DNA of 64,000 nucleotides from Noviherbaspirillum sp. L7-7A (GTDB taxonomy: Bacteria; Pseudomonadota; Gammaproteobacteria; Burkholderiales; Burkholderiaceae_D): contig NZ_JAHQRJ010000001.1 of the NCBI RefSeq assembly GCF_019052805.1, positions 2,852,001-2,916,000 of the forward strand, in the 5' to 3' direction. Under the pieces are notes generated by a model. The model made no database searches and was not told the DNA's origin. It worked only from the letters and a program-made list of their open reading frames with translations. Made by a program: the position numbers and the translations under genes. Below are positions 28,238-37,696 of the stretch, piece after piece. The first letter of the stretch is position 1. Each line of letters begins with the position of its first letter.

Positions 28238-29374
28238 GTGGAGCGCAGCTATGACATCGCCATCGGCGGCGCCGGCCCAGTCGGCATGGCGCTGGCCGCG
28301 ATGCTGGTGCGCCATGGCGCCGAGCCGGGCCGCATCGCGCTGATCGACGCCCGTGGGCTGGAGCAGGCAACCCAGGACCCGCGCTCGCTGGCGCTGTCCT
28401 GGGGCAGCCGCCAGCTGCTGGAGGAAATCCGCGCCTGGCCGGCCGCCGTCACGCCGATCCGGGAAATTCATGTATCGCGCCGCGGCCACTTCGGCCGCAC
28501 CCTGATTGCCGCCGACGAATTCGACCTGCCGGAACTGGGCTACGTAAGCCGCTACGGCACGCTGGTGCAGGCGCTGGCATCAGCCTTGGCGCAGGCTGGC
28601 GTAACCGTGGTGCGGCCGATGCAGATCGCCTCCCGCACCGAGCAGGCTGACGGCATCACGCTCACGCTGGGCAACGGCGCCAGCCTGGAGGCGCAGGTGA
28701 TGGTGCAGGCGGAAGGCGGCCTGTTCGCCGACCAGCCCGGCAAGCCGATCAGCCGCGATTACAACCAGACAGCGGTGATTGCCCATGTCACGGTCGACCG
28801 TCCGCTGGCGGCACGCGCCTTCGAACGGTTCACCGGCGAGGGGCCGCTGGCCCTGCTGCCGCAGGACGACGGCTATGCGCTGGTGTGGTGCCTGCGGCCG
28901 GCACGCGCCGGCCAGGTCGCCGCCCTCCCCGACGCCGCCTTCCTGGCGCAACTGCAGCAGGCCTTCGGCCAGCGGCTGGGCCGCTTCCTCACCGCCTCGC
29001 CGCGCATCAGCTATCCGCTCGGCCTGAACGCCGGCACCGCGCAGAGCGCCCGCATGGTCGCCATCGGCAATGCGGCCCAGACCCTGCACCCGGTTGCCGG
29101 CCAGGGCCTGAACCTGGGCCTGCGCGACGCCGCCGTGCTGGCGCGCATGCTGGCCGTGGATGCCACGCCGCTGACGCTGCAGCACTACGCGATGCAGCGC
29201 CGTGGCGACCGCGACCTGACCATTCGCGTCACCGACACCATGGCCCGCATCTTCGCCAGCGCGCCGGATGGCGCCTATACCCAGGCCCTGCTGGGCCTGT
29301 CGCTGGGGCTGATCGATACCGTGCGCCCACTCAAGCAGCTGCTAGCCGGGCAGATGATGTTCGGCCGGCGCTAG
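28238..29374 (+). CDS. UbiH/UbiF-family FAD-dependent hydroxylase
   Basis: Flavoprotein monooxygenase of 378 residues expected to hydroxylate a ring position in ubiquinone synthesis. It has the dinucleotide fold DIAIGGAGPVGMALA, DPRSLALSWGSRQLLEE in place of the usual D-R-A/S-ALS motif, and the FAD motif IGNAAQTLHPVAGQGLNLGLRDA. The start is GTG 28238, 4 bp after pepP. UbiH is the most likely identity from the pepP neighbour, but UbiF or UbiI cannot be excluded. Confidence 0.85.
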   Translation: MERSYDIAIGGAGPVGMALAAMLVRHGAEPGRIALIDARGLEQATQDPRSLALSWGSRQLLEEIRAWPAAVTPIREIHVSRRGHFGRTLIAADEFDLPELGYVSRYGTLVQALASALAQAGVTVVRPMQIASRTEQADGITLTLGNGASLEAQVMVQAEGGLFADQPGKPISRDYNQTAVIAHVTVDRPLAARAFERFTGEGPLALLPQDDGYALVWCLRPARAGQVAALPDAAFLAQLQQAFGQRLGRFLTASPRISYPLGLNAGTAQSARMVAIGNAAQTLHPVAGQGLNLGLRDAAVLARMLAVDATPLTLQHYAMQRRGDRDLTIRVTDTMARIFASAPDGAYTQALLGLSLGLIDTVRPLKQLLAGQMMFGRR

Positions 29375-29511
29375 ACGACAGTCGCATTCCTGGCAGGTTC
29401 ATCGCCTATTACTCAAAAACAACATTAGTTTGTTTCGAGTTGAAACATTGCTCCAAATAAACTCCAATACCCGTTAAAGTTGCCGCACAGAACTTTTATA
29501 GGGGTGACAGG
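29375..29511. promoter_or_regulatory. AT-richer promoter region of the DUF4382 lipoprotein gene
   Basis: 137-bp gap with marked drop in GC. A palindrome GTTTC-GAGTT-GAAAC sits at about 29429-29443, and AGGGGTGACAGG precedes the start codon as ribosome-binding site. No consensus promoter can be assigned with confidence. Confidence 0.35.
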
Positions 29512-30711
29512 ATGGCATCGACTCAACAATGGGTGGTTCGCGCCGCAGTTGGCGCTTGTGCACTGACCGCGCTTGCCGGATGCGGCGGTGGCGGCGGAGG
29601 CGGCGGGACGCAGACCGCGGGTACCCTGGGTGTATCGCTGACCGACGCGCCTTCCTGCGGTTTCGACAAGGTATTTGTCACCGTCACCAAGGTCCGGGTG
29701 CACAAGAGCGCCGCGGCGGGCACGGAAGACGACGGCTGGACCGAGATCGCGGTAGACCCGGCCAAAAGCAAGATCGACCTGCTGTCCCTGGCCAATGGCG
29801 TGCTTCAGCCCCTGGGCCAGGTGCCGCTGGCCGCGGGCCATTATTCGCAGCTGCGCCTGGTGCTGAACAAGAACAGCGGCAATGGCCTGGCCAATTCCGT
29901 GATTCCCACCGGCCAGACCAATGAAGTCCCGCTGGTCACGCCCAGCGCGGTGGAGAGCGGGCTCAAGCTGGTCAACGAATTCGACATCGAGGCCGGCCAG
30001 CGTGCCGACCTGGTGCTGGACTTCGATGCCTGCAAATCCATCGTCACCCGCGGCAATGGCGAATATGCATTGAAGCCGGTGGTGAAAGTCATTCCGACGC
30101 TGCTCAACGGCGTGGAAGGCTATGTCGGCGCAGGCCTGACCGACGTGCATGTGTCGGCCCAGCAGAATGGCGAGATCATCAGCAGCACGGCGCCGGACAG
30201 CGAAGGCCACTTCTATCTGTCGCGCCTGCCGGTCGGCGCCTACGACGTGGTGATCACGGCATCGGACCGGGCCACCACCGTGGTCGGCGCGGTGCCCGTC
30301 ACCAGCCCAACCGCAACCACCATGCTCGGCACCAAGGCAGCGCCGATCAGCCTGCTGGCTGCGCCGGAAGCACGCAAGATCAGCGGCACCGTCAATTTCA
30401 TGCCACCCGGCACCGATGCCGCCTATGTGTATGCGAGCCAGACGCTGCCGGCCGGCTCGAAAATCACCATCAAGTACAGGGCAAGCGATGCCAGCGGCAA
30501 CTACACGCTGAGCGACCTGCCCAAGGTAGCGCCGCAGTATGCGCCCTACAACGCGACGGCACTGGTCTTCGCCGCGCAGGCCGGCATCAAGCCGGGCGTG
30601 GGCCAGTATGCGGTGCAGGCAAGCGCCACCGGCTACAAGACGACGGCATCGACGGTGGTCGACATCAGCCAGGGCAACCAGGCCGGCGTGAATTTCACGC
30701 TGACCCAGTAA
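29512..30711 (+). CDS. DUF4382-type lipoprotein
   Basis: Lipoprotein of 399 residues. The signal peptide ends in the lipobox ALAGC, followed by a run of glycines (GGGGGGGG) that probably acts as a flexible tether. Residues about 36-195 fit the DUF4382 pattern (LGVSLTDAPSCGFDKVFVTVTKVRVHKS). Two beta-sandwich, carboxypeptidase-regulatory-like modules follow (DSEGHFYLSRLPVGAYDVVI; DASGNYTLSDLPKV). It is cell-envelope exposed, of unknown function. Well-formed start with a strong ribosome-binding site. Confidence 0.82.
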   Translation: MASTQQWVVRAAVGACALTALAGCGGGGGGGGTQTAGTLGVSLTDAPSCGFDKVFVTVTKVRVHKSAAAGTEDDGWTEIAVDPAKSKIDLLSLANGVLQPLGQVPLAAGHYSQLRLVLNKNSGNGLANSVIPTGQTNEVPLVTPSAVESGLKLVNEFDIEAGQRADLVLDFDACKSIVTRGNGEYALKPVVKVIPTLLNGVEGYVGAGLTDVHVSAQQNGEIISSTAPDSEGHFYLSRLPVGAYDVVITASDRATTVVGAVPVTSPTATTMLGTKAAPISLLAAPEARKISGTVNFMPPGTDAAYVYASQTLPAGSKITIKYRASDASGNYTLSDLPKVAPQYAPYNATALVFAAQAGIKPGVGQYAVQASATGYKTTASTVVDISQGNQAGVNFTLTQ

Positions 30712-30802
30712 GGGAACGCCGGTCGCGGCGCCCCATTCGAGTCAGCAATCATCAAGGCCGGCAGCGATGCCGGCCGCATTGCATAGAAAACAGGAATCAG
30801 AC

Positions 30803-31003
30803 ATGAACAAACCAGGAATCGCCGCGCTGCTCGCCAGCGCCCTGCTGGCCGGCTGCGCGGTAGTGCCAGTGCCAGTATTCCATGACACGCCGGCGCCGAA
30901 GTGCCCGCCCGGCCAGGCCAAGAAAGGCAATTGCGGACCAGTCTATGACACGCCGGAACGCAATTTCTGCCCGCCGGGACAAGCCAAGAAAGGCAATTGC
31001 TGA
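30803..31003 (+). CDS. 66-residue lipoprotein with duplicated Cys motif
   Basis: Tiny lipoprotein: MNKPGIAALLASALLAGC gives a signal peptide with a perfect lipobox. The mature part of about 48 residues contains CPPGQAKKGNC twice, each preceded by a DTP motif (HDTPAPK and YDTPERNF). The ATG at 30803 follows an AGGAATC site; an upstream in-frame ATG would put the signal peptide inside. Each repeat has two cysteines that may pair or bind metal. I do not recognise a characterised family. Confidence 0.75.
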   Translation: MNKPGIAALLASALLAGCAVVPVPVFHDTPAPKCPPGQAKKGNCGPVYDTPERNFCPPGQAKKGNC

Positions 31004-31094
31004 GGCGCAGGCGCGCAGCCAGGCTCGCGCACATGAAGTTCACCGGTCAGAATGAACAGAAACATGCTTCACCTGGCAGCGCTGCCGTTGAATT

Positions 31095-31133
31095 CGTAGG
31101 GTGCAATGCCCCTTCGGGGTATTGCACCCTACG
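31095..31133. repeat. Single perfect REP palindrome
   Basis: A 39-bp near-perfect palindrome: CGTAGGGTGCAAT, then CCCCTTCGGGG, then ATTGCACCCTACG. It carries the GTAGG end of the REP family on both sides, unlike the members of the inverted doublets elsewhere in the window. It may also work as a transcription terminator. Confidence 0.8.
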
Positions 31134-31142
31134 AACAAACAA

Positions 31143-31174
31143 AAACGCCGGCCCCTATTGCGGGCCGGCGTTCT
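31143..31174 (-). terminator. Rho-independent terminator of the pnt operon
   Basis: On the minus strand the stem AACGCCGGCCC / GGGCCGGCGTT with a short loop is followed by TTTTTGTTTGTT, about 36 bp after pntB. A 15-bp direct repeat of CTGAAGCAGGCTGCT lies between it and the pntB stop. Confidence 0.8.
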
Positions 31175-31209
31175 TCCATCTGAAGCAGGCTGCTGTCTGA
31201 AGCAGGCTG

Positions 31210-32664
31210 CTACTCCACCGCCTTGACCATGTCCTCGATCACCTTCTTCGCATCGCCAAACACCATCATGGTCTTGTCCATGTAGAACAGCTCGTTGTCC
31301 AGGCCCGCATAACCCGCCGCCATCGAGCGCTTGTTCACGATCACCGTCTTGGCCTTGTACGCTTCCAGGATCGGCATGCCCGCGATCGGCGACTTCGGGT
31401 CCTTCGCCGCCGGGTTCACCACGTCGTTGGCGCCCAGCACCAGCACCACGTCAGCCTGGCCGAACTCGCTGTTGATGTCTTCCATCTCGAACACCTGGTC
31501 GTACGGCACCTCGGCCTCGGCCAGCAGCACGTTCATGTGCCCCGGCATGCGCCCCGCCACCGGGTGGATCGCATACTTCACCGTCACGCCCTTGTGGGTG
31601 AGCTTCTCGGTCAGCTCCTTCAGCGCATGCTGCGCCCGCGCCACCGCCAGGCCATAGCCCGGCACGATGATCACCGTCTCGGCATTGCCCATCAGGAAGG
31701 CCGCATCATCGGCCGAGCCCGACTTCACGTTGCGCTGCTGCTGCGCGCCGCCGCCGGCGGTCGCGGCCTCGCCGCCGAAGCCGCCCAGGATCACGTTGAA
31801 GAACGACCGGTTCATCGCGCGGCACATGATGTAGGACAGGATCGCGCCGGAGGAGCCCACCAGCGAGCCGGCGATGATGAGCATCGAGTTGTTCAGCGAG
31901 AAGCCGATGCCGGCCGCCGCCCAGCCCGAATAGCTGTTCAACATCGACACCACCACCGGCATGTCCGCGCCGCCGATCGGGATGATGATCAGCACGCCCA
32001 GCACGAAGGCGATCGCCGTCATCAGGATGAACGGCGTCCAGTCCTGCGTCATCGTGAACACGATGCCCAGGCCCAGCATCAGCACCGCCAGCACCAGGTT
32101 GACCATGTGCTGCCCCGGAAAGCTCACCGGCGCGCCCTGGAACAGCCGGAACTTGTACTTGCCGGCCAGCTTGCCGAACGCAATCACCGAGCCCGAGAAG
32201 GTGATGGCGCCGACGAAGGTGCCGATGAACAGCTCGATGCGGTTGCCGATCGGGATCGGCGCATTGCGCGCCGAGATGCCGAAGGCCCAGGGCTCGGAGA
32301 CTGCCGCCACCGCAATGGCCACCGCCGCCAGGCCGATCAGCGAGTGCATCGCCGCCACCAGCTCGGGCATCTTGGTCATTTCCACCCGCCTGGCCAGGGT
32401 GGCGCCGATCACGCCGCCGGCGATCACGCCCACCAGCACGCCCCACATGCCCAGCCCGCTGCCGGCCGCGGCTTCCTGCTGCAGCTTGATCATCAGCATG
32501 ATGGTCGTGAGCGTGGCAATGGCCATGCCGGTCATGCCGAAGGTGTTGCCGCGGCGCGCCGTGGACGGATGCGACAGGCCCTTCAGCGCCTGGATGAAGC
32601 ACACCGAGGCGACCAGGTACAGCATCGTCACCAGGTTCATCGATACAAAGGCCATGTTCATCAT
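31210..32664 (-). CDS. pntB: Proton-translocating NAD(P) transhydrogenase, beta subunit
   Basis: Membrane subunit with the NADP(H)-binding domain III, 484 residues. N-terminal membrane spans are followed by the C-terminal nucleotide domain with [21 protein letters not shown] and [17 protein letters not shown]. It couples proton entry to reduction of NADP+ by NADH. It overlaps the small subunit gene by ATGA. The last gene of the pnt operon, followed by a terminator. Confidence 0.96.
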   Translation of the reverse strand: MMNMAFVSMNLVTMLYLVASVCFIQALKGLSHPSTARRGNTFGMTGMAIATLTTIMLMIKLQQEAAAGSGLGMWGVLVGVIAGGVIGATLARRVEMTKMPELVAAMHSLIGLAAVAIAVAAVSEPWAFGISARNAPIPIGNRIELFIGTFVGAITFSGSVIAFGKLAGKYKFRLFQGAPVSFPGQHMVNLVLAVLMLGLGIVFTMTQDWTPFILMTAIAFVLGVLIIIPIGGADMPVVVSMLNSYSGWAAAGIGFSLNNSMLIIAGSLVGSSGAILSYIMCRAMNRSFFNVILGGFGGEAATAGGGAQQQRNVKSGSADDAAFLMGNAETVIIVPGYGLAVARAQHALKELTEKLTHKGVTVKYAIHPVAGRMPGHMNVLLAEAEVPYDQVFEMEDINSEFGQADVVLVLGANDVVNPAAKDPKSPIAGMPILEAYKAKTVIVNKRSMAAGYAGLDNELFYMDKTMMVFGDAKKVIEDMVKAVE

Positions 32665-33005
32665 TTCGCGCCCTCCTTGGCCAGCGCCGGCGCCGCTTCG
32701 GCGCTCTTGACCGCCTTGGGCTCCTTCTTCCTGAACATCTCCAGCATGCGCTGGGTCACCAGGAAGCCGCCGAACACATTGACCGCGGCCAGCGCCACGG
32801 CCAAGACGCCCATGACCTGGCCAAGCCGGCCTTCGGTCAGGCCGGCGGCCAGCATGGCGCCGACGATGATGATGGCCGAGATCGCATTGGTGACGGCCAT
32901 GAGCGGCGTATGCAGCGCCGGCGTGACCGTCCAGACCACGTGGTAGCCGACGTAGATGGCCAGCACGAAGATGATGAGGTTGATGATGGTGTGACTGACT
33001 TCCAT
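32661..33005 (-). CDS. pntAB: NAD(P) transhydrogenase, alpha subunit part 2
   Basis: Small membrane subunit of 114 residues with three or four spans, starting [20 protein letters not shown] and containing [20 protein letters not shown], the hallmark of domain IIa. In E. coli this is the C-terminal part of PntA; here it is a separate gene, as in many proteobacteria with split transhydrogenase. ATG 33005 follows AGGAGAC. Translationally coupled to pntB. Confidence 0.95.
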   Translation of the reverse strand: MEVSHTIINLIIFVLAIYVGYHVVWTVTPALHTPLMAVTNAISAIIIVGAMLAAGLTEGRLGQVMGVLAVALAAVNVFGGFLVTQRMLEMFRKKEPKAVKSAEAAPALAKEGAK

Positions 33006-33018
33006 GATGTCTCCTGCC

Positions 33019-34137
33019 TTATTGTTTGCGAAGGATGTCGCCGCCATGGCACAGCAGCGTGGCCGCGACGATCTCGTCTTCCCGGTCGATGGCCAGGCCG
33101 GCGTCCTTGTCGACGATGAGCTTCAAAAAGTCCAGCACGTTGCGCGCATACAGCGCCGAGGCGTCGGCCGCCACCAGCGTGGCCAGGTTGGGCTCGCCGA
33201 TGATGTGCACGCCGTGCTTCGTGACCGTTTTGCCCAGTTCCGACAGCGGGCAGTTGCCGCCCTGCTCCACCGCCATGTCGACGATGACCGAGCCGGGCTT
33301 CATGGACCGTACCGTGTCCTCGCCGATCAGCACCGGCGCGCGGCGGCCGGGGATGAGCGCGGTGGTGATGACGATGTCGGCCTGCCTGGCGCGCTCGTGC
33401 ACCAGCTCGGCCTGGCGGCGCATCCAGTCGGCCGGCATCGGGCGGGCATAGCCGCCCGAACCCTGGGCGATCTCGCGTTCTTCATCGGTGAGGAAAGGCA
33501 CGTCGATGAACTTCGCGCCGAGCGACTCGACCTGTTCCTTGACCGGCGGGCGCACGTCGGAAGCCTCGATGACCGCGCCCAGGCGCTTGGCCGTGGCGAT
33601 GGCCTGCAGGCCGGCCACGCCCACGCCCATGATCAGCACGCGGGCGGCCTTGACGGTGCCGGCGGCGGTCATGAGCATGGGCATGAAGCGCTGGTAGGTG
33701 TTGGCGGCGAGCATGACGGCCTTGTAGCCGGCGATGTTGGCCTGGGAGGACAGCACGTCCATGGATTGGGCGCGGGTGATGCGGGGCGCGGCTTCGAGCG
33801 CGAAGGCCGACAGGCCGCGCTGGGCCATGACGGCGATGTTCTCGGCGTCGAAGGGGTTGAGCATGCCGATGACGACGGTGCCGGGGCGCAGCAGGCCGAG
33901 TTCCTCGGGATTGGGGGCGCGCACCTTGAGCACCATGTCGGCGCCGAAGGCATCGGCTGCGCTGCCGACCTGCGCGCCGGCGGCGGCATAGGCCTCGTCG
34001 GTGATGCTGGAGCTGATGCCGGCGCCTGCCTGGACCACCAGCTCGTGTTTGGCCGCCACCAGCTTCTTGACGGTCTCGGGGGTGGCGGCCACCCTGGTCT
34101 CACCCAGCCTTGTTTCGGCCGGAATTCCTATCCTCAT
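33019..34137 (-). CDS. pntAA: NAD(P) transhydrogenase, alpha subunit part 1
   Basis: Soluble NAD(H)-binding domain I, 372 residues: [23 protein letters not shown] at the start, [20 protein letters not shown] and the dinucleotide fold [21 protein letters not shown]. It is first gene of pntAA-pntAB-pntB and follows a clear TGGAGG ribosome-binding site. It delivers hydride from NADH to domain III of PntB. Confidence 0.96.
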   Translation of the reverse strand: MRIGIPAETRLGETRVAATPETVKKLVAAKHELVVQAGAGISSSITDEAYAAAGAQVGSAADAFGADMVLKVRAPNPEELGLLRPGTVVIGMLNPFDAENIAVMAQRGLSAFALEAAPRITRAQSMDVLSSQANIAGYKAVMLAANTYQRFMPMLMTAAGTVKAARVLIMGVGVAGLQAIATAKRLGAVIEASDVRPPVKEQVESLGAKFIDVPFLTDEEREIAQGSGGYARPMPADWMRRQAELVHERARQADIVITTALIPGRRAPVLIGEDTVRSMKPGSVIVDMAVEQGGNCPLSELGKTVTKHGVHIIGEPNLATLVAADASALYARNVLDFLKLIVDKDAGLAIDREDEIVAATLLCHGGDILRKQ

Positions 34138-34167
34138 GCCTACCTCCAGGTTATTTTCTTGGCACTG

Positions 34168-34197
34168 ATCTTACACGGCTTTGTAAAAAAGGAACAA
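34168..34197 (-). promoter_or_regulatory. Candidate promoter of the pnt operon
   Basis: On the minus strand, TTGTTC (34192-34197) and TAAGAT (34168-34173), preceded by TG, are 18 bases apart and lie 31-60 bases upstream of the pntAA start. A near-palindrome of AAAAAAGGAAC and GTTCTTTTTT spans the -35 and could be an operator. Confidence 0.4.
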
Positions 34198-34344
34198 CCG
34201 TTCTTTTTTTAGTTCCGCAATTGCACTTCAGCTTTTCTTGAGGGAATTCCTGATAAATGTTGTAAGAAAATGCTGCTACGCCGCATGCCGCACAAACTTC
34301 GGATGGGGACCGCTGTAAAATGGCGCCCTCTTAAGAGGAAGCTT

Positions 34345-34830
34345 ATGAGTGATATCTGGAAACCTTCAGTGACAGTGGCAGCCGTGATCGAGCGCGACGG
34401 GCGGTTCCTGCTGGTCGAGGAAGAAACCAGCGATGGCGTGCGCTTTAACCAGCCGGCCGGACATCTGGATCCGAATGAAAGCCTGGAACAGGCAGTCGCC
34501 CGCGAAACCATGGAAGAGACGGCGCATGAATTCACGCCCACCCACCTGGTGGGCGTCTACATGTCACGGTATCTGTCGTTGCGCACCCATACGGAAGTGA
34601 CCTACCTGCGCTTTACCTTCAGCGGCGAGGTCGGCGCCAATTACGACACGCCGCTCGACACCGGCATCCTGCGCGCAGTGTGGATGACCTACGACGAAAT
34701 GCAGGCCACCCGCAGCCGGCACCGAAGCGACCTGGTGATGCAATGCGTGGACGATTATCTCGCTGGCAAGAGAGCGCCACTGTCGCTGCTTTATACCCAT
34801 GCCAGCGTGCTTGGAGAATTGCATGTCTAG
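34345..34830 (+). CDS. nudJ: Nudix hydrolase NudJ
   Basis: Nudix pyrophosphatase of 161 residues; NudJ hydrolyses HMP-PP and nucleoside di/triphosphates in E. coli. The Nudix box is complete (G in [25 protein letters not shown]). The ATG at 34345 follows AAGAGGAAG. A plausible -10 TAAAAT preceded by TG lies at about 34315-34320. Its gene overlaps mnmA by 8 bp, the same neighbour as in E. coli, which supports the NudJ name. Confidence 0.9.
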   Translation: MSDIWKPSVTVAAVIERDGRFLLVEEETSDGVRFNQPAGHLDPNESLEQAVARETMEETAHEFTPTHLVGVYMSRYLSLRTHTEVTYLRFTFSGEVGANYDTPLDTGILRAVWMTYDEMQATRSRHRSDLVMQCVDDYLAGKRAPLSLLYTHASVLGELHV

Positions 34831-35932
34831 AAAGGTAGTAATCGGCATGTCGGGCGGCGTGGATTCCTCCGTCGCGGCCTGGATGCTGAAGGAACAGGGC
34901 TATGAAGTGATCGGCCTGTTCATGAAAAACTGGGAAGACGACGACGATTCCGAATACTGCTCGACCCGCCAGGACTGGATCGACGCGGTCAGCGTGGCCG
35001 ACGTGATCGGCGTGGACATCGAGGCAGTCAACTTCGCCGCCGAATACAAGGACCGGGTGTTCGCCGAATTCCTGCGTGAATACCAGGCCGGCCGCACGCC
35101 CAATCCGGACGTGCTGTGCAATGCCGAAATCAAGTTCAAGGCCTTTCTCGACTATGCAATGAAGCTGGGCGCCGACCTGATCGCCACCGGCCACTATGCC
35201 CGCGTGCGCCAGGCGGCTGCCGGCAACTTCGAGTTGCTCAAGGCAGTCGACGCCAGCAAGGACCAGAGCTATTTCCTGCACCGCCTGAACCAGGCGCAGC
35301 TCTCGAAAACCCTGTTCCCGCTGGGAGAAATCCACAAAACCGAGGTGCGCCGCATTGCCGAGCAGCTGCAACTGCCCAATGCCAGGAAAAAGGATTCCAC
35401 CGGCATCTGTTTCATCGGCGAACGGCCTTTCCGGGAATTCCTGAACCGCTATCTGTCCTATCGGCCGGGCCCGATGAAGACGCCGGACGGCAAGACGGTC
35501 GGCGAGCATGTCGGCCTGAGCTTCTATACCCTGGGCCAGCGCAAGGGCATCGGCCTGGGCGGCATGAAATCCAACCGCAATGACGACGGCAGCCATGACG
35601 CCTGGTACGTGGCGCGCAAGGACGTGGAAAGCAACACGCTGTACGTGGTGCAGGGGCACGATCATCCCTGGCTGCTGTCGGGCACGCTGGATGCGGGGCA
35701 GGTAAGCTGGGTGGCCGGCGCGGCTCCCGGGACGGAAGCCCTGTCGGCCAAGACCCGTTACCGGCAGGCCGATGTCGCCTGCCGCCAGCGCAGCGCCGAC
35801 GATGGCTTTGCCCTGGCATTCGACGCGCCGCAGTGGGCGGTCACGCCCGGCCAGTCGGCCGTGCTGTACCAGGGCGATATTTGCCTGGGCGGCGGCATCA
35901 TCAGCAATGCCGAGGCGCTGTCGCACGCTTGA
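34823..35932 (+). CDS. mnmA: tRNA-specific 2-thiouridylase MnmA
   Basis: Makes 2-thiouridine at wobble position 34 of Lys, Glu and Gln tRNAs. 369 residues. PP-loop [15 protein letters not shown] at the start, catalytic Cys in [11 protein letters not shown] and the second Cys in [12 protein letters not shown] are present, as is the [11 protein letters not shown]-terminal barrel entry. The start codon lies inside the end of nudJ, so the two are translationally coupled. Confidence 0.97.
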   Translation: MSRKVVIGMSGGVDSSVAAWMLKEQGYEVIGLFMKNWEDDDDSEYCSTRQDWIDAVSVADVIGVDIEAVNFAAEYKDRVFAEFLREYQAGRTPNPDVLCNAEIKFKAFLDYAMKLGADLIATGHYARVRQAAAGNFELLKAVDASKDQSYFLHRLNQAQLSKTLFPLGEIHKTEVRRIAEQLQLPNARKKDSTGICFIGERPFREFLNRYLSYRPGPMKTPDGKTVGEHVGLSFYTLGQRKGIGLGGMKSNRNDDGSHDAWYVARKDVESNTLYVVQGHDHPWLLSGTLDAGQVSWVAGAAPGTEALSAKTRYRQADVACRQRSADDGFALAFDAPQWAVTPGQSAVLYQGDICLGGGIISNAEALSHA

Positions 35933-36001
35933 GTACGCTAGGCGGGCGGGCCCCGCCTGCCTTCCTCCCTGCCGCCAACCCCGCTTTAACAGCCGGATAT
36001 A

Positions 36002-36192
36002 GTAGGGTGGAATACCCCGAAGGGGCATTTCACCGCATTCGGCCGCAAACCATTCCACCGTGTTTCGGCAAAAAAGATTCAGCCAGGCTTGGCTAAAATC
36101 CTTTCCACCACATTTGGTGGATCAGGATGGGCGTACAGATTCCCCCTTGTTGAGGCCCTGGTGTAATGCCCCTTCGGGGTATTACACCCTAC
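36002..36192. repeat. REPIN-like inverted REP doublet, copy 3 (long interior)
   Basis: REP palindromes at 36002-36033 (GTAGGGTGG end first) and 36160-36192 (ending CCCTAC) in inverted orientation, 126 bp apart. The interior is longer than in the other doublets but its right half (TTGGTGGATCAGG) resembles their interior. It fills most of the 455-bp gap between mnmA and hemP; nothing else was recognised in that gap except the Fur-box-like site. Confidence 0.7.
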
Positions 36193-36354
36193 CAACGCTG
36201 CTTTCCGGCCGTTTGCGCCACTTCAGCCCGCTTTCCCCGATCCATCCCGCCGCCTTGCCGTTTTACAAAGCCCCATCGTAACCATTTCCATCTATCTGTT
36301 TCGTTCAACGCACAAATTAACACTTGCCATCACTACCGTCTTCGGGAATAATCT

Positions 36355-36375
36355 AAATACGAATTGTTCGCATTT
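36355..36375. promoter_or_regulatory. Fur-box-like palindrome upstream of hemP
   Basis: AAATACGAA and TTCGCATTT arms around TTG (9-3-9, one mismatch), 12 bases before the hemP start codon. The same 9-3-9 layout occurs upstream of the siderophore receptor gene at 59316-59336. Position and iron-related genes support iron-dependent repression by Fur. Confidence 0.7.
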
Positions 36376-36387
36376 ACAAAGGCAGCC

Positions 36388-36582
36388 ATGCGTGACACAG
36401 CCCCGAAAGATGCAATGCCGGCATCGGCGCAATCGAAGCCGGACCAGGCGCCTGCGCCAGCAGTGCGCCGACTCAGGAGCCAGGACCTGTTCCAGCACCT
36501 GCGTGAACTCGAGATCGACCATGAAGGCCGGATTTACCGGCTGCGGCTGACCCAGCTCAACAAGCTGATCCTGACCGCCTGA
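36388..36582 (+). CDS. hemP: Hemin uptake protein HemP
   Basis: Small protein of 64 residues. The C-terminal half, with LRSQDLF, IDHEGRIYRLRLTQLNKLILT, matches HemP, a small beta-barrel-type protein needed for heme use in Burkholderiales, where it may activate the heme receptor gene. The ATG at 36388 follows CAAAGG. A TTG 8 codons upstream is also in frame but lies inside the Fur-box-like site. Confidence 0.88.
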   Translation: MRDTAPKDAMPASAQSKPDQAPAPAVRRLRSQDLFQHLRELEIDHEGRIYRLRLTQLNKLILTA

Positions 36583-36624
36583 ACTGAACCCTTTTTGGCT
36601 TTGGCCGCCGCAAGGAAACATCAA

Positions 36625-36873
36625 ATGATCGTCTGCGTCTGCAACAACGTCTCCGACCGCAAGATCCGCCAGGCAGTCGATGCCGGCATGACCACCATGG
36701 TGGAACTGCGCGAGCACCTGGAGATCGGCACCTGCTGCGGCAAATGCCATCCCAGCGCCAAACGCATCCTGCGCGATTGCCTGGATGCCGCGGCGCCGAC
36801 GCAGTCGCAACCGTTTCCGAACGAGCCGCATGTGCAGCCGATTGTCTTCTTCTCGAATGCGCTTGCCGCCTGA
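36625..36873 (+). CDS. bfd: Bacterioferritin-associated ferredoxin Bfd
   Basis: [2Fe-2S] protein of 82 residues that reduces bacterioferritin to release stored iron. The four cluster ligands are visible: CVC near the start (IVCVCNNVSDRKIR) and CCGKC (GTCCGKCHPSAKRIL). A variable tail of about 25 residues follows. Between hemP and tonB in an iron operon. Confidence 0.93.
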   Translation: MIVCVCNNVSDRKIRQAVDAGMTTMVELREHLEIGTCCGKCHPSAKRILRDCLDAAAPTQSQPFPNEPHVQPIVFFSNALAA

Positions 36874-36882
36874 TCATTGTCC

Positions 36883-37611
36883 ATGCCCGCAACTGCATTA
36901 CCTCTGCCCGGATCGGGCATACGCGCCATTCCCCTCGCACTGATCGTCGTGCTGCATGCAGCGCTGCTGTATGCGGCGCTGCATGGCATGAAGCACCCGG
37001 TGGCCATTCCCACCGTACCGCGTGAAGTGATCGCCACGCTGATCACGCCGCAACCCACGCCCACGCCGCCACAGCCTCAACCTGCGCCGCCGGCGCCACA
37101 GCCCGAGCCCAAACCGGCGCCCAAGGTCACGCCCAAGCCAACGCCGGTGGTCAAGAAGGCAGCGCCACCCAAGCCCAACCCGAAGCCGGCGCCGGAGCCG
37201 ACTGAAAAGTCGATCAGCACGCCTGCGCCGCCGCCCGTAGCCGCCGCGCCCTCCGCGCCCGAACCGCAGGCAGCCGCGCCCGCCGCGCCGCCCGCGCCCC
37301 CGGCGCCACCCGCTCCGGCAGCGCCGGCGCCGCCGAAGACCGTTTCCGGCGTTGAGTACGTGCAGCCGCCGCAACCGGACTATCCGCCGATTGCCAAGCG
37401 CATGGGTGAGGAAGGCAAGGTCATGCTGCGGGTGCTGGTCAGCGAGCGTGGCCGTCCCGAGAAGGTCGATGTGCAGAAATCCTCCGGGTATGCGAGGCTT
37501 GACGAAGCGGCCCGCCAGGCCGCCCTGCGCGCCGTCTTCAAGCCGCATCTGGAAGACGGCCGGCCAGTGGCGGTGTATGCGCTGATACCGATCAATTTCT
37601 CGATTCAATAA
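36883..37611 (+). CDS. tonB: TonB energy transducer
   Basis: Links inner-membrane proton-motive force to outer-membrane receptors. 242 residues: one N-terminal span at about 17-35 (IPLALIVVLHAALLYAAL), a Pro/Ala/Lys-rich spacer of about 110 residues (48-160) crossing the periplasm, and the C-terminal TonB domain with YPPIAKRMGEEGKVMLRVLV and YARLDEAARQAALRAVF. The start could also be the TTG at 36877. The receptor encoded at 59468-61654 is a likely partner. Confidence 0.95.
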   Translation: MPATALPLPGSGIRAIPLALIVVLHAALLYAALHGMKHPVAIPTVPREVIATLITPQPTPTPPQPQPAPPAPQPEPKPAPKVTPKPTPVVKKAAPPKPNPKPAPEPTEKSISTPAPPPVAAAPSAPEPQAAAPAAPPAPPAPPAPAAPAPPKTVSGVEYVQPPQPDYPPIAKRMGEEGKVMLRVLVSERGRPEKVDVQKSSGYARLDEAARQAALRAVFKPHLEDGRPVAVYALIPINFSIQ

Positions 37612-37696
37612 GAAACAAGAAGCAGACGCCACAAGCAGCAGACGCCAGCGCCGGCACTGCGCATAACCCATTTCAAACAATCTTCAAGGAATCATC

